Below are positions 53,193-61,768 of a stretch of DNA of 64,000 nucleotides, piece by piece. The stretch is from assembly GCA_964472305.1 (NCBI GenBank), contig CAYYJR010000019.1, positions 1-64,000 on the forward strand, given 5' to 3'. Position numbers and translations under genes: made by a program. How positions within the stretch are numbered: position 1 is the stretch's first letter; every line of letters starts with the position of its first letter. This DNA is from CAYYJR01 sp964472305. GTDB taxonomy: Bacteria; Armatimonadota; Hebobacteria; CAIYQO01. Below the pieces are notes generated by a model that was given only the letters and a program-made list of their open reading frames with translations, was not told the DNA's origin and searched no databases.

Positions 53193-54281
53193 TTATCGCG
53201 CCAGTTCGAGAATCACTCGACTGCGCGGGATCACCATGCTGCCGGCGGGAGGCTCCATGCGCATCACCGTATTGGGATCGACGTTGCGGCTGTCAGCGGT
53301 ATCAATCATGGTGAAGGTTACGGTAAAACCGCGCTCCTGCAAGAAGGCGATCGCATCGCGACCCTTGGCGCCCACCACATTGGGCAACCGAACTCTTGGC
53401 GTGTCGGGGGGCTTCGGCGTGTTGGGGGGAGTCGCGGTCGGCGGCGTATTCACGATGGCGTTGGGCAGCGTGTTGACTTGCAGGCGCACCATCGAGCCGG
53501 GCGCCACTTCCGTGCCCGCGTTGGGCTCGCACGCGAGCACCGTGCCGTTTTCCTTTTTCGCGTCAATGCCCGACCATGTCTGGTAACGCAGCCGCAGTTC
53601 GATCAATTTCCGCTGCGCCTCCACCACCTTCATCCCTTCCAGCGCGGGGACGGTCACCCGGACGGCGGTCGGGGGCGTCAGGGGCGGCGACACGGCGGTA
53701 GGAGGCGTGACGGCTGATTTCGGGTCAGGCATGGCTGTGACCGGGGTCGGCTCCGTGGTAGGGCTGGATGTTTTCGGTTCCGGCGGCGCCACCCGCCGGG
53801 GAGACGGCGACTGCGGGCTTTTCCCCGCCACCCGCAGCGTTACCTCGCTCCCCGGACGCAGTTTCGTCCGCGCGGCGGGTACGGTGGTGATTACGGTGCC
53901 GGAAGGTTTGGTACTCAGGTTATCGTATTCGATGGTGACGCGCAATTTCGCCTTCTCGACGATGGTCTGCGCTTTGGTGATTTTCATGCCGACCACATTG
54001 GGCACGCTGGGCGGCACGGCGCGGCGTATATTGATGAACACGGCCACCAGAATCAACGCCAGTACCAGGCCGAGTGACCCGGCGAGCACCCACGCGCGGG
54101 ACAACCATCCACTCGTCTCCGCGGCTACGGCGACGGGAGCCGGCGCGAACGCATCCTCCAGGTGGGCAACTTCGTCTTTATCTTTGCGCGCGGCGAGATT
54201 GCCTTGATTCTCGGCAATCTTTTTCACTTCATTGGCCAGCGCGGCCAGGTCACCCTGCTCATTAATGACATATTTGGGCAT
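53193..54281 (-). CDS. Membrane-anchored PASTA-repeat protein without a kinase domain
   Basis: 362 residues. A cytoplasmic N-terminus (1-60) with no kinase motif, one transmembrane helix (about 62-84), then three PASTA modules (about 92-152, 208-270, 297-362; each starts VPNVVG, VPALEG or LPNVVG and has a D/E-G-x-V/P-G-x-V turn), joined by Pro/Thr linkers. PASTA domains usually bind peptidoglycan fragments in PknB kinases and PBPs. The start at 54281 has GGGGGATAAG upstream; a longer frame to 54407 is unsupported. Confidence 0.85.
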   Translation of the reverse strand: MPKYVINEQGDLAALANEVKKIAENQGNLAARKDKDEVAHLEDAFAPAPVAVAAETSGWLSRAWVLAGSLGLVLALILVAVFINIRRAVPPSVPNVVGMKITKAQTIVEKAKLRVTIEYDNLSTKPSGTVITTVPAARTKLRPGSEVTLRVAGKSPQSPSPRRVAPPEPKTSSPTTEPTPVTAMPDPKSAVTPPTAVSPPLTPPTAVRVTVPALEGMKVVEAQRKLIELRLRYQTWSGIDAKKENGTVLACEPNAGTEVAPGSMVRLQVNTLPNAIVNTPPTATPPNTPKPPDTPRVRLPNVVGAKGRDAIAFLQERGFTVTFTMIDTADSRNVDPNTVMRMEPPAGSMVIPRSRVILELAR

Positions 54282-54662
54282 GCTCTTATCCCCCCGCGGA
54301 ATATCGCGGCGCCGTGTATGTCTTGTGTGCCGAAACCACCCGGACCGCGGCGCCGCCGAGCATTGTTCATCGATGTTCCGGCATCTTGGTAAGCAATATA
54401 CCCGCACGGGCTGTCGGTAACACCACCAAATGACAGGGCTGCCTTACGCCGGGCGCTACTCTTATCGGCTGATGCGGGGCGTCGCTTGAATCCCTGGCGG
54501 CAAGCCGACGCGGCGACCAGTACCAATACCATTAGCCGCCGGCGTGGAAAATCCTTCCGCACACGACGCGTACCTTTCCCTGCCGCCATGCGGATCAGGA
54601 TGCGTGGCACGGAACAGGCGCATGCGCAGCAAACCGTAAATGGGATATGGAACAATAGCTGT
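54282..54662. other. Divergent intergenic region
   Basis: Lies between the PASTA protein and metallophosphoesterase genes. A small GC hairpin (CCGCGGAATATCGCGG, around 54294-54309) is visible. No gene, RNA or clear promoter pair is supported; an in-frame upstream extension of the phosphoesterase reads as low-quality sequence. Confidence 0.45.
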
Positions 54663-55484
54663 ATGAAGATCGGGTTATTGAACGATCTGCATATTGGGCA
54701 TCACGGTGTGGGGCGCTGGCATAACCGAATGCTGTTCGATCAAGCCGAAACCATCGCGCGCCAGGCGGTGGCGGCGCTGAATCGGCAGCACCTCGACCTG
54801 GTGATGGTGCTGGGCGACGTCACCCAGCACGGCACCGTACCGCAGTTTGAGCTGGCGCGCGCGGTGCTGTCCGGATTGCGCTGCCCCTGGATGGTGGTGC
54901 CCGGCAACCACGATTACTACCCCGGCACACTGGAGCACTTCGATGCTGCCTTCAACAGGCATCTGCCCCCATTATATCGGATGCGCGACAACATCGGCTT
55001 GCTCACGCTGCGCCAACTCGGGCTGCCGGAGGTGGACCCCGACATCACCTATACCCTCGGCGAGATGCAGATTGCGCGCGCGACCGCGGCGGTGGCGGCG
55101 CAGCGTCCAAGGCGGTTACTGGTGTTCAGCCACGCACCGTTACTGCCGGAAGAGGAATTTGCCGCCAGGCATGATGGTAAATACGCCGGCCATTTCGGTG
55201 ACGGCTTGGCGTTGCTCACTCGCTTGCACGCGCTGGGAGTGCGCCCGCTGTGCTTCTGCGCCCACCAGCACTGGCATCACGTAGTGCGGATGCCGCGATG
55301 GACACAGTGCGTCACCGCAGCCATGATCGAATGGCCCATGCAACCACGCGTGGTGTGGTGCGACGATGCCGGGGTGCGCACCACCGTGCTGCCATCAGTG
55401 GATACGGCGCTGGCCGAACAGTCGCTGATCGGTCTGCGGTGGGTCGGCGGCGACGAGACCGACCGCGAATGCGCGCTGGGCTAA
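54663..55484 (+). CDS. Calcineurin-like metallophosphoesterase
   Basis: 273-residue phosphoesterase with the five-block dinuclear metal site: NDLHIGH (D8, H10), VLGDVTQHG, PGNHDYYPG, SHAPL and AHQHWHH. No signal peptide, so cytoplasmic. Substrate is unknown (phosphomonoester, diester or nucleotide). The start begins the first strand directly (MKIGLLNDLH); the ribosome-binding site is weak. Convergent with the URO-D gene at 55535. Confidence 0.88.
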   Translation: MKIGLLNDLHIGHHGVGRWHNRMLFDQAETIARQAVAALNRQHLDLVMVLGDVTQHGTVPQFELARAVLSGLRCPWMVVPGNHDYYPGTLEHFDAAFNRHLPPLYRMRDNIGLLTLRQLGLPEVDPDITYTLGEMQIARATAAVAAQRPRRLLVFSHAPLLPEEEFAARHDGKYAGHFGDGLALLTRLHALGVRPLCFCAHQHWHHVVRMPRWTQCVTAAMIEWPMQPRVVWCDDAGVRTTVLPSVDTALAEQSLIGLRWVGGDETDRECALG

Positions 55485-55534
55485 CGGCATGCCCGGTTGC
55501 CACGCGTCTTCCGCACCGTGGCAAATAACTCTCT

Positions 55535-56659
55535 TTACGCCGTTCCCAGTTCATGCACCAGTTCCACATATTCGCGCAGGCGGGCGACGGGGGTGTCGGG
55601 AGTGACAGGCGAGCCGGTGCTCATGATGAAGCGGTTGCCGTTGCGGCGGCCTGCATCGAGCTGTCGAGTAATTTCGCGGCGCAGTTCCTCACGAGTGCCG
55701 TGCGCCAGCAGATCGATGGCATCCAGGTTGCCGAGTACCGTCATGCGCCCTTGCGTGCGCGCCACCACGTCGTCGATGTCGATACGGAAGCCCTTTTTGC
55801 CTTCTTCCAGCGCCAGCGCGTCGGCACCGGTCTCCAGTAGCAGTTCCATCACCGGCCACGGGTTGCCGCAGAAGTAGTAGATGCTCCACAGGCCGGCCTG
55901 GCGAATGGCTTCCACCAGTTCCCGGATCAATGGCAGGTTGTAACGGACGAAACGCGCGGGGCCGATCATATCGGTGAGGCAATCCTCGATCCACACCGCC
56001 CGGCATCCGCTGGCGGCGGCGGCCTTCACGCACTGCACGGTGTTGAACAGGATGCGCTGCCCGGCGGCGAAGACCGGTTCGGGATCGGTGGCTATATACC
56101 CCAGCCACTGTTCACAACCGAGCAGGTTGCCCACCGCCCACAGCGATCCGTTGACACTGTAATACGGCATCGCGCGTTTTCCCAGCGAGTTGACCAGCAG
56201 GTTCCAGACATCCGCGCGCCCAGCTTCCAATCCTTTGAAAGGCGGCCACTGGCGCACGCGCTGCTCCAGGAACGCTGCCAGGTCGTCGATCACCGGAGCA
56301 TTCTCGCTCAACACGCTCAACGTGCCGCTCACCACCGGTGGGTACAACCGCTCCCGGCGCCGGGTGCGTGCATCGGTTCGGAAATACCGGCCTTTCTTCT
56401 CGACCACGCAAATCGCCCGCTGCTCTGCCGTGCTGGCGCCCGGACCGTGACTGAACCAATCGATGCCGATGTTCGTGTATTGCTCTTCGGTCAGCCCCGC
56501 CTGCACCTCCGGCGTAGGATCGTGCGCCATCCACCACGGCTCGCGCGTCAGCTCCGTGTAATGGTCGCGGATAAAGATGCCGGGATAGCACACCACTGCG
56601 GCAAACTCTGTCGTTCCCGCCGGGGAGAGCGCGGCAGCGAGCTTCTCGTATCCGGTCAT
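55535..56659 (-). CDS. Uroporphyrinogen decarboxylase-fold family protein
   Basis: 374 residues. The barrel-type strands AVWIEDCLTDMIGPARF, WSIYYFCGNPWPVMELL, GADALALEEGKKGF and MTVLGNLDAIDLLAHGT follow the URO-D superfamily order; the final FIMSTGSPVTPDTP is typical of its methyltransferase-like branch. It lies 12 nt downstream of the large glycosidase gene with GAGG before its ATG, so the two form one operon. Haem synthesis is unlikely; a role in catabolism of a substituted sugar or methylated compound is a guess from context. Confidence 0.78.
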   Translation of the reverse strand: MTGYEKLAAALSPAGTTEFAAVVCYPGIFIRDHYTELTREPWWMAHDPTPEVQAGLTEEQYTNIGIDWFSHGPGASTAEQRAICVVEKKGRYFRTDARTRRRERLYPPVVSGTLSVLSENAPVIDDLAAFLEQRVRQWPPFKGLEAGRADVWNLLVNSLGKRAMPYYSVNGSLWAVGNLLGCEQWLGYIATDPEPVFAAGQRILFNTVQCVKAAAASGCRAVWIEDCLTDMIGPARFVRYNLPLIRELVEAIRQAGLWSIYYFCGNPWPVMELLLETGADALALEEGKKGFRIDIDDVVARTQGRMTVLGNLDAIDLLAHGTREELRREITRQLDAGRRNGNRFIMSTGSPVTPDTPVARLREYVELVHELGTA

Positions 56660-56671
56660 ACGGCACCTCGT

Positions 56672-59600
56672 TCAATATTCCGCAATCACCCGCACATCGT
56701 CAGATACGCCACTGATATCCACATCGCCGGTGCACGAATCAAAGCGATCGTGTGGTTGGCCATTCACCGTCACCGTGCGGATCGGCAACTTGTCCGGGTG
56801 GCGGAAGCGCAGCAGCGTCGTCGCGGGCGGAGTGTGGAGGTCCAGTGCCGCATCGGCAACCAGTCGTGTGCCGTCGGGATGGTAGCGCACGCTCACCGTG
56901 CCGAAACGGGTGACGACTTTCTCCACGCTGACGCCCTCCGCGTCGGCAAACCACGCCCGCGGCAGCGCGCGGCCCAGGAGCAACGCATCCGCGGTCGTGT
57001 AGACAAACATGAAGCATAACCACTTCATGGCGTTGGCCTCGTCGCTGGTCTTCATCGGCGCGTTGTTGGAGAAGCCCAGCACCGGCAGCGGGTGCTCCAC
57101 CATGGCGTTCACTTCCTCGCGATAACAAGCCGCCCATGCGTTGAAGAACATCCACAGGTATAATTCCGGCTCGTCGCGGTCCAGGTAGGGGCGCAGGCCT
57201 TCCAGCAGGTTCGGCTGCACGGAAAATCCGCCGCGGTCGAACCATTCCATCACCGTGTCGTGAATATAGTAGCCGAACGGCGGAGTCATGTAGCGCGTAT
57301 CCTGGTAATCGTCGAGAATCCACTTCGCTTCGCGGCTGTTCGAAGCATAGAGACCGGAGAGCAGCAGGTAGATCGAGCCTTCCAGTACCTCGCGAATCCA
57401 GCCGAAATCGCGCCCGCGGCGATAGAGGCGGCTGGGGTAGTGCGGAATCCAGCGCCCGTCGCGCAGGCGGATGAGCGGTGCGTGGCGGCGGGCGGTTTCG
57501 AAGCCGCGGATCAGGTCTTTTCGATACGCGTTCGCGTCGCGCTGGATGCGCGCGGCGGCGGGATGACCGGCAACGGCCAGTGCCCGCGCGGCGGTGTCCA
57601 GCCCGCGCCAGGTGAGGACGTTGGTGGACAGCCAGTAGAAATAATCATCCACGTCTTCCAGCGCGCCCGCCGGCAGGAAGCCACGCTCCCACCCGCGCGA
57701 GTGCGGCAGTGTTCCCGATGTATTGCGCCGCTGGCGGATAATCCATTCCGCGCCGCGTACCACCGCGTCGGTGACCCCGGCAAACCAGACCTCGTCGCGA
57801 GTGAGCAGGAAATGCTCGGCCAGGTACCACAGCGCCCAGCCGTGGTGCTGGTCGTAGCTGCTGCCGGATTCCAACCCGCCGGCCCCGAAGAACAGCCCAT
57901 CCTTGTCAGTGAAGTTGCCGCGCAGCCACACGGTGGACTGGTAATGCACCCACACCGCCAGCCGCCGCCGCACCTCGTCGTGCAATCCGCGCTGGTCCAA
58001 CTCCTGCAGGATCATGCACGACTCGTTGGTGTAGTTGCCGTAGGTGATGGCGCCCACACTGGTATTCACCTCGCCGCTGCCGTCTGCCATGCCGAAGTCT
58101 GCCATCAGCACGATGGGCAGGTGACCGCGATACGCGGCGTTCAGGTGCGCGTCGGGCGTGCGCAACCGCGCGCCACGGTTGCCTTCACTCCGCCAGTATT
58201 GCGTCATCTCGCGGTAACAGGCGTCATAACGCAGTCCGGCCAATTGCGCCAGTTCGTCTGCCCCCTCCAGTGCGATGAACGGCACTTTCAGCAGCAACTC
58301 GCAGCTCTCGCCCGGCGCCATCTGCTGGGTGAAGATCACGTCGGCGCCGTCCTGCACGGGGATCATCGTCGTTTCATAACGCGCGCGCAGCACCATCTCA
58401 TCATGCCACGCGCTTTCCAGCCGGCCTTCCGCCGCAGGCGGCGCAGCGCGCTCGGAACGCGGAATGCTGCACGCGTCCCGCGACAGCCGCAGGTGAGCGT
58501 TGGCGCGATCGGATTGTTGGGAGTAGTGCACAGGCAGTCGCACTGTCGCCGGCGCGTCGCCGGTGTTGCGCACGCGGAAGCGCACCAGCGCCACCATGGC
58601 ATCATCCGGTGCCGGCTCACCCGCCAGGATCGACGACGCCAGCGGCACGGCGAAACACTGCTGCTCCAACAGCAACTCATCACGCTTCATCTGAATGTTG
58701 TATGCGAGTGCCGGGTAGGGATCGTTGTAGCGCGCGATGGGAATCCACCGCTCCAGTCCGAAGAAGAAGCGCCCGTCACCGTCGGTTTTGCACCGCGCGG
58801 TGTCGCGCCCGGCAGAACGCTGCAGCAGCCAGCGCTTCAGCAGCAGGTCGCCGTTCGGCTCCAGCCAGAACTTCTGCCGCGTGTGTTTGCAACCGAAACA
58901 AAAGGGGATCGGGTGTGGGCGCGGCTGCCCGTGCATCGCGCCCGCCAGGCTCTGCTCGGGTCGCTCACACACCTGCTCGGCGATAGTGCGCGCGCCGGTG
59001 ATGCGCGCGCGATAGTCGGCGAAAGTGGTGGGGTCGTCGGCATGCGCGATATAGAGACCCGCGTCGGGATACCAGATCGGACCTTCCGCCGCCAGCGCGG
59101 GCAGTGAGATGGTGAAGGCATCGCGGTCGAGGGTGCACAGCAGGTGCCCGTCGTCATACGCATAACGGTGGGCGGGCGTCATGTGTTCCACCGCCACGGT
59201 GATCGGCGCCCGCGTGCCGCGCGGCAACGCGAAAGCCGTCTCTCCGGCGACCCGCGCGTTGTAGCCGGTCAGTTGCAGTGTCGTCCCCGGCGTCTTCTTG
59301 CCGGCGTCGAATTCGAAGCGCACCGCCGTCTGCGCCGGAACCGAGCGTGTATAGACCGCGATACCGGCGATTTCGCCCTTCGCTTCCACCTTGACCCCCA
59401 GCGTGCGCCGGAAGGTCACGTCGTATTGCTCACGCCCTGGATAATCGTCAAACTCCCGCGCCAGTCCGGTGAAGGTGATCTCCACGCTGTGCGCGTCGAG
59501 CGGAACGACGATAGCCTTCGCCGGGTGCCATTTGGTGTTGAACCAGTCGTCGATGGCGATCCACCCGAACGCGCTGGGACGCGCGGTATCCATGTCACCG

Positions 59601-59776
59601 AGCTGCTCCACGCGGCTGTGCGGCCACGCCTTACGCAGGTAATGTAGCGCCACCCGCCGCGGCGCCGGCCCGGCGAAGGTGACTACCACCCGCTCCACGT
59701 CGCGCGTCTCTTCAAATCGCACTTCATCCGACGCGCATCCGGGCAATCCGAACGGCGCAATATCAAACCCCTGCAT
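56672..59776 (-). CDS. Large six-hairpin (alpha/alpha)6-barrel glycosidase-like protein
   Basis: 1034 residues without a signal peptide, so probably intracellular. The N-terminal ~300 residues are beta-sandwich-like. The central and C-terminal part (about 520-930) reads as an (alpha/alpha)6 toroid: MILQELDQRGLHDEVRRRLA, DQHHGWALWYLAEHFLLT, WLSTNVLTWRGLDTAARALA, then LEGSIYLLLSGLY. A short beta domain closes the chain. The catalytic family (for example GH78/GH127-like) cannot be fixed by eye. It is the first gene of a pair with the URO-D-fold gene. Confidence 0.7.
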   Translation of the reverse strand: MQGFDIAPFGLPGCASDEVRFEETRDVERVVVTFAGPAPRRVALHYLRKAWPHSRVEQLGDMDTARPSAFGWIAIDDWFNTKWHPAKAIVVPLDAHSVEITFTGLAREFDDYPGREQYDVTFRRTLGVKVEAKGEIAGIAVYTRSVPAQTAVRFEFDAGKKTPGTTLQLTGYNARVAGETAFALPRGTRAPITVAVEHMTPAHRYAYDDGHLLCTLDRDAFTISLPALAAEGPIWYPDAGLYIAHADDPTTFADYRARITGARTIAEQVCERPEQSLAGAMHGQPRPHPIPFCFGCKHTRQKFWLEPNGDLLLKRWLLQRSAGRDTARCKTDGDGRFFFGLERWIPIARYNDPYPALAYNIQMKRDELLLEQQCFAVPLASSILAGEPAPDDAMVALVRFRVRNTGDAPATVRLPVHYSQQSDRANAHLRLSRDACSIPRSERAAPPAAEGRLESAWHDEMVLRARYETTMIPVQDGADVIFTQQMAPGESCELLLKVPFIALEGADELAQLAGLRYDACYREMTQYWRSEGNRGARLRTPDAHLNAAYRGHLPIVLMADFGMADGSGEVNTSVGAITYGNYTNESCMILQELDQRGLHDEVRRRLAVWVHYQSTVWLRGNFTDKDGLFFGAGGLESGSSYDQHHGWALWYLAEHFLLTRDEVWFAGVTDAVVRGAEWIIRQRRNTSGTLPHSRGWERGFLPAGALEDVDDYFYWLSTNVLTWRGLDTAARALAVAGHPAAARIQRDANAYRKDLIRGFETARRHAPLIRLRDGRWIPHYPSRLYRRGRDFGWIREVLEGSIYLLLSGLYASNSREAKWILDDYQDTRYMTPPFGYYIHDTVMEWFDRGGFSVQPNLLEGLRPYLDRDEPELYLWMFFNAWAACYREEVNAMVEHPLPVLGFSNNAPMKTSDEANAMKWLCFMFVYTTADALLLGRALPRAWFADAEGVSVEKVVTRFGTVSVRYHPDGTRLVADAALDLHTPPATTLLRFRHPDKLPIRTVTVNGQPHDRFDSCTGDVDISGVSDDVRVIAEY

Positions 59777-59843
59777 CGCGTTCCCCCAACCGGCAACCCC
59801 TGGAAGCCGTCATGACATTTCGTCGCCGTCCGGTGCAATCCTC

Positions 59844-59872
59844 TTGCAAACATGCGCTCGCTATGCTATACT
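59844..59872 (+). promoter_or_regulatory. Promoter of the small conserved gene
   Basis: TTGCAA (59844-59849) and TATACT (59867-59872) with exact 17-nt spacing, ending 30 nt before the ATG at 59903. Confidence 0.65.
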
Positions 59873-59902
59873 ACAAACATAATTTCGTGATGAGGGACGC
59901 CA

Positions 59903-60148
59903 ATGAGTCAAACCAGGGTGCATGAAGCGGTGGACGTGTATGCCGTCTTCGCCAAAGGGCAGATCGTGCCGCGCGCGTTTCGCTGGAGCGGACGCACCTA
60001 CACGGTGGACCAGGTGCATCAGCGCTGGGCCGGCCGCAACGGCGTCGCACGGCTGCACTACTTTGCCGTCACCGCCGCCGGCAATGCCTACAAACTCTGC
60101 TTTAACGCCCAGGAGTTGAGCTGGATGCTGGAAGAGGTATATGTCTGA
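59903..60148 (+). CDS. Small conserved-looking protein, DUF6504-like
   Basis: 81 residues: VDVYAVFAKGQIVPRAFRW then SGRTYTVDQVHQRWAGRN, ending NAQELSWMLEEVYV. The alternating beta pattern with a central W resembles small DUF6504-type proteins, sometimes found near DNA-repair genes; this label is tentative. A consensus promoter and TGAGGGACGCC upstream support expression. Neighbours give no functional clue. Confidence 0.6.
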   Translation: MSQTRVHEAVDVYAVFAKGQIVPRAFRWSGRTYTVDQVHQRWAGRNGVARLHYFAVTAAGNAYKLCFNAQELSWMLEEVYV

Positions 60149-60305
60149 ACCTCCGGTGCGCGCGACGACGCGGGCGACAGTCCCACGGCGGGTGCTTTTG
60201 CCACAACCGGCTCCCACGGCGATGCCGTCACGCCTTGAGACTGACACCATCATTGCTCCGCCTTGACAGCTATTCGTAAACATGCGACATTCCCCGGAGA
60301 TAGCC

Positions 60306-61454
60306 ATGGCATCACGCAAGTTGACCATCGCAAGCGCGCGCATCCGGGACGTCCAGACCGATTGGGCGGCGCGGTGGCGGCATCGGGAACCGTCCCGGCC
60401 GATGATCTCGCTTTGTGCTCCCCTGCCGGGGGTAGAGGAGATCGGCGAGATTGTGGTGACCGGGGATGACGGCGCGATGCTGCTGACCATCACGGATCGC
60501 ACCGCCGTGCGCGCACTGGCTCCACATTGCGAAGCGCTGCGGCAGGGCTTCGACAATTATCCCACCCTCGCGCCGGAGTGGTGGGTAGCGCTTGACACGC
60601 ATGCTCCGCACCTCCTCCCCTCCCTGTTGGGCGCGCCGCTGCACTACACGAATGATCAGCACCACACTTTCACCACGTGGACGGAGCCGCTGGTGGCATC
60701 GATCGAAGAGGTAGGCGCCATACGTCTCCCCGATCTCGCTGCTCACCCATATTGCGTGGAGTTATGCCGCGCCATCGAGGCGCTGCCCGCCGCATGGCAG
60801 GAGCTGTTCCCGGTGCAGATCGCCGGCGCCAGCCCGATTGACTGCGTGGCGGCACTGCTGGGCACCACGGAGTTTTACCTGGGGTTGCACGCCAATCCGG
60901 CGGCCCTGCACGCCGTGCTCGATCTGTGCACAGAGGCAACGATCACACTGGCGCGCCTGCAAATCGCGCGCTGCCACCGCTGGTGCGGTCCGCATGGCGC
61001 GCCCGGACTGTATGTAAATGACCTGGTGACGGAATTTCTCTCGCCCGCGCTCTGGGAGGCATTTGTGCTGCCGTGTTATGGGCGCATTGCCGCCGCGGTA
61101 GGCGGGCTGGTCTGCGGCCTGAACTCGCCCGATGCCGGCGTGCTGGCACAGGCGGTATGCATGGACGGCTTCCTCGGCGGGGCCGTGCACCAGGCTATCC
61201 CGCTGCAGACGGTGATTGCCTGCCTGCACGGGCATGGCGTCTACCTGCTCAACAGCTACCCGTATAATCCGGCGTTCGACCGTCCGACCGTCCACCGTGG
61301 TGTTTATTACAATCCCATCGTCTGCAGCCCTTCGGCGGCGTATCGCGAGGTATATCGCGAACTGGCGGGGCAGGTACCGCTCGCGGTCTACCTCGACCGC
61401 GCCGATCGTGCGGAAGCGCTGCGTGATGGGGAAGCGCTGCAAACCAGCCGGTGA
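60306..61454 (+). CDS. Diverged URO-D-fold family protein
   Basis: 382 residues. The N-terminal third is unusual (RDVQTDWAARWRHREPSRPM), while the later part follows the URO-D barrel: GLHANPAALHAVLDLCTEAT, GLYVNDLVTEFLSPALWEAF, LVCGLNSPDAGVLAQ and FDRPTVHRGVYYNP. The conserved substrate-binding segments of HemE are not obvious. Start 60306 follows GGAG; an upstream ATG at 60282 is unsupported. It converges on the TM1266-like gene with 2 nt between the stops. Third URO-D-like gene in the window. Confidence 0.65.
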   Translation: MASRKLTIASARIRDVQTDWAARWRHREPSRPMISLCAPLPGVEEIGEIVVTGDDGAMLLTITDRTAVRALAPHCEALRQGFDNYPTLAPEWWVALDTHAPHLLPSLLGAPLHYTNDQHHTFTTWTEPLVASIEEVGAIRLPDLAAHPYCVELCRAIEALPAAWQELFPVQIAGASPIDCVAALLGTTEFYLGLHANPAALHAVLDLCTEATITLARLQIARCHRWCGPHGAPGLYVNDLVTEFLSPALWEAFVLPCYGRIAAAVGGLVCGLNSPDAGVLAQAVCMDGFLGGAVHQAIPLQTVIACLHGHGVYLLNSYPYNPAFDRPTVHRGVYYNPIVCSPSAAYREVYRELAGQVPLAVYLDRADRAEALRDGEALQTSR

Positions 61455-61456
61455 CA

Positions 61457-61714
61457 TCAGTCGGCGAAGCGTGTCAGCACGGTACGAAAACCCGCGGCGG
61501 ATTCGACGGCGGTCAACTCGCACACCAGGCTGTCGATGGCAGTCTCATCACCCTGCAGAATCAGCGTAATGACCGAGCGGTCGCCGTGCAGGTGGGGGAT
61601 GCCCATGCGGCCGGCGATGACGGCGCCGTATTTGGCGAGAACCTCATTGAGCATCGGATTCGCTTTCGAGCGGTCATCCACCAGAATGGTGAGACCGGCG
61701 ATGATATCGGACAT
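61457..61714 (-). CDS. TM1266-family (iron-only hydrogenase system) putative regulator
   Basis: 85 residues with ITLILQGDETAIDSL and the hallmark AGRMGIPH motif of TM1266-like proteins, an ACT/NikR-C-like fold often encoded beside [FeFe]-hydrogenase maturation genes. AAAGGAG precedes the ATG. No hydrogenase or maturase gene is in this window. It lies 54 nt after the tandem MBL gene on the same strand. Confidence 0.75.
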   Translation of the reverse strand: MSDIIAGLTILVDDRSKANPMLNEVLAKYGAVIAGRMGIPHLHGDRSVITLILQGDETAIDSLVCELTAVESAAGFRTVLTRFAD

Positions 61715-61768
61715 GTCGGGCTCCTTTCGCGGAACTACCGCTATCTTGCCGACACAGGCGACGGCTTG

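Noticed and set aside
57260..59107. Long open frame (615 codons) on the plus strand
   Set aside because: It is antisense to the 1034-residue glycosidase gene; its translation is Arg/His/Gln-rich low-quality text, as expected for a shadow frame in GC-rich DNA.
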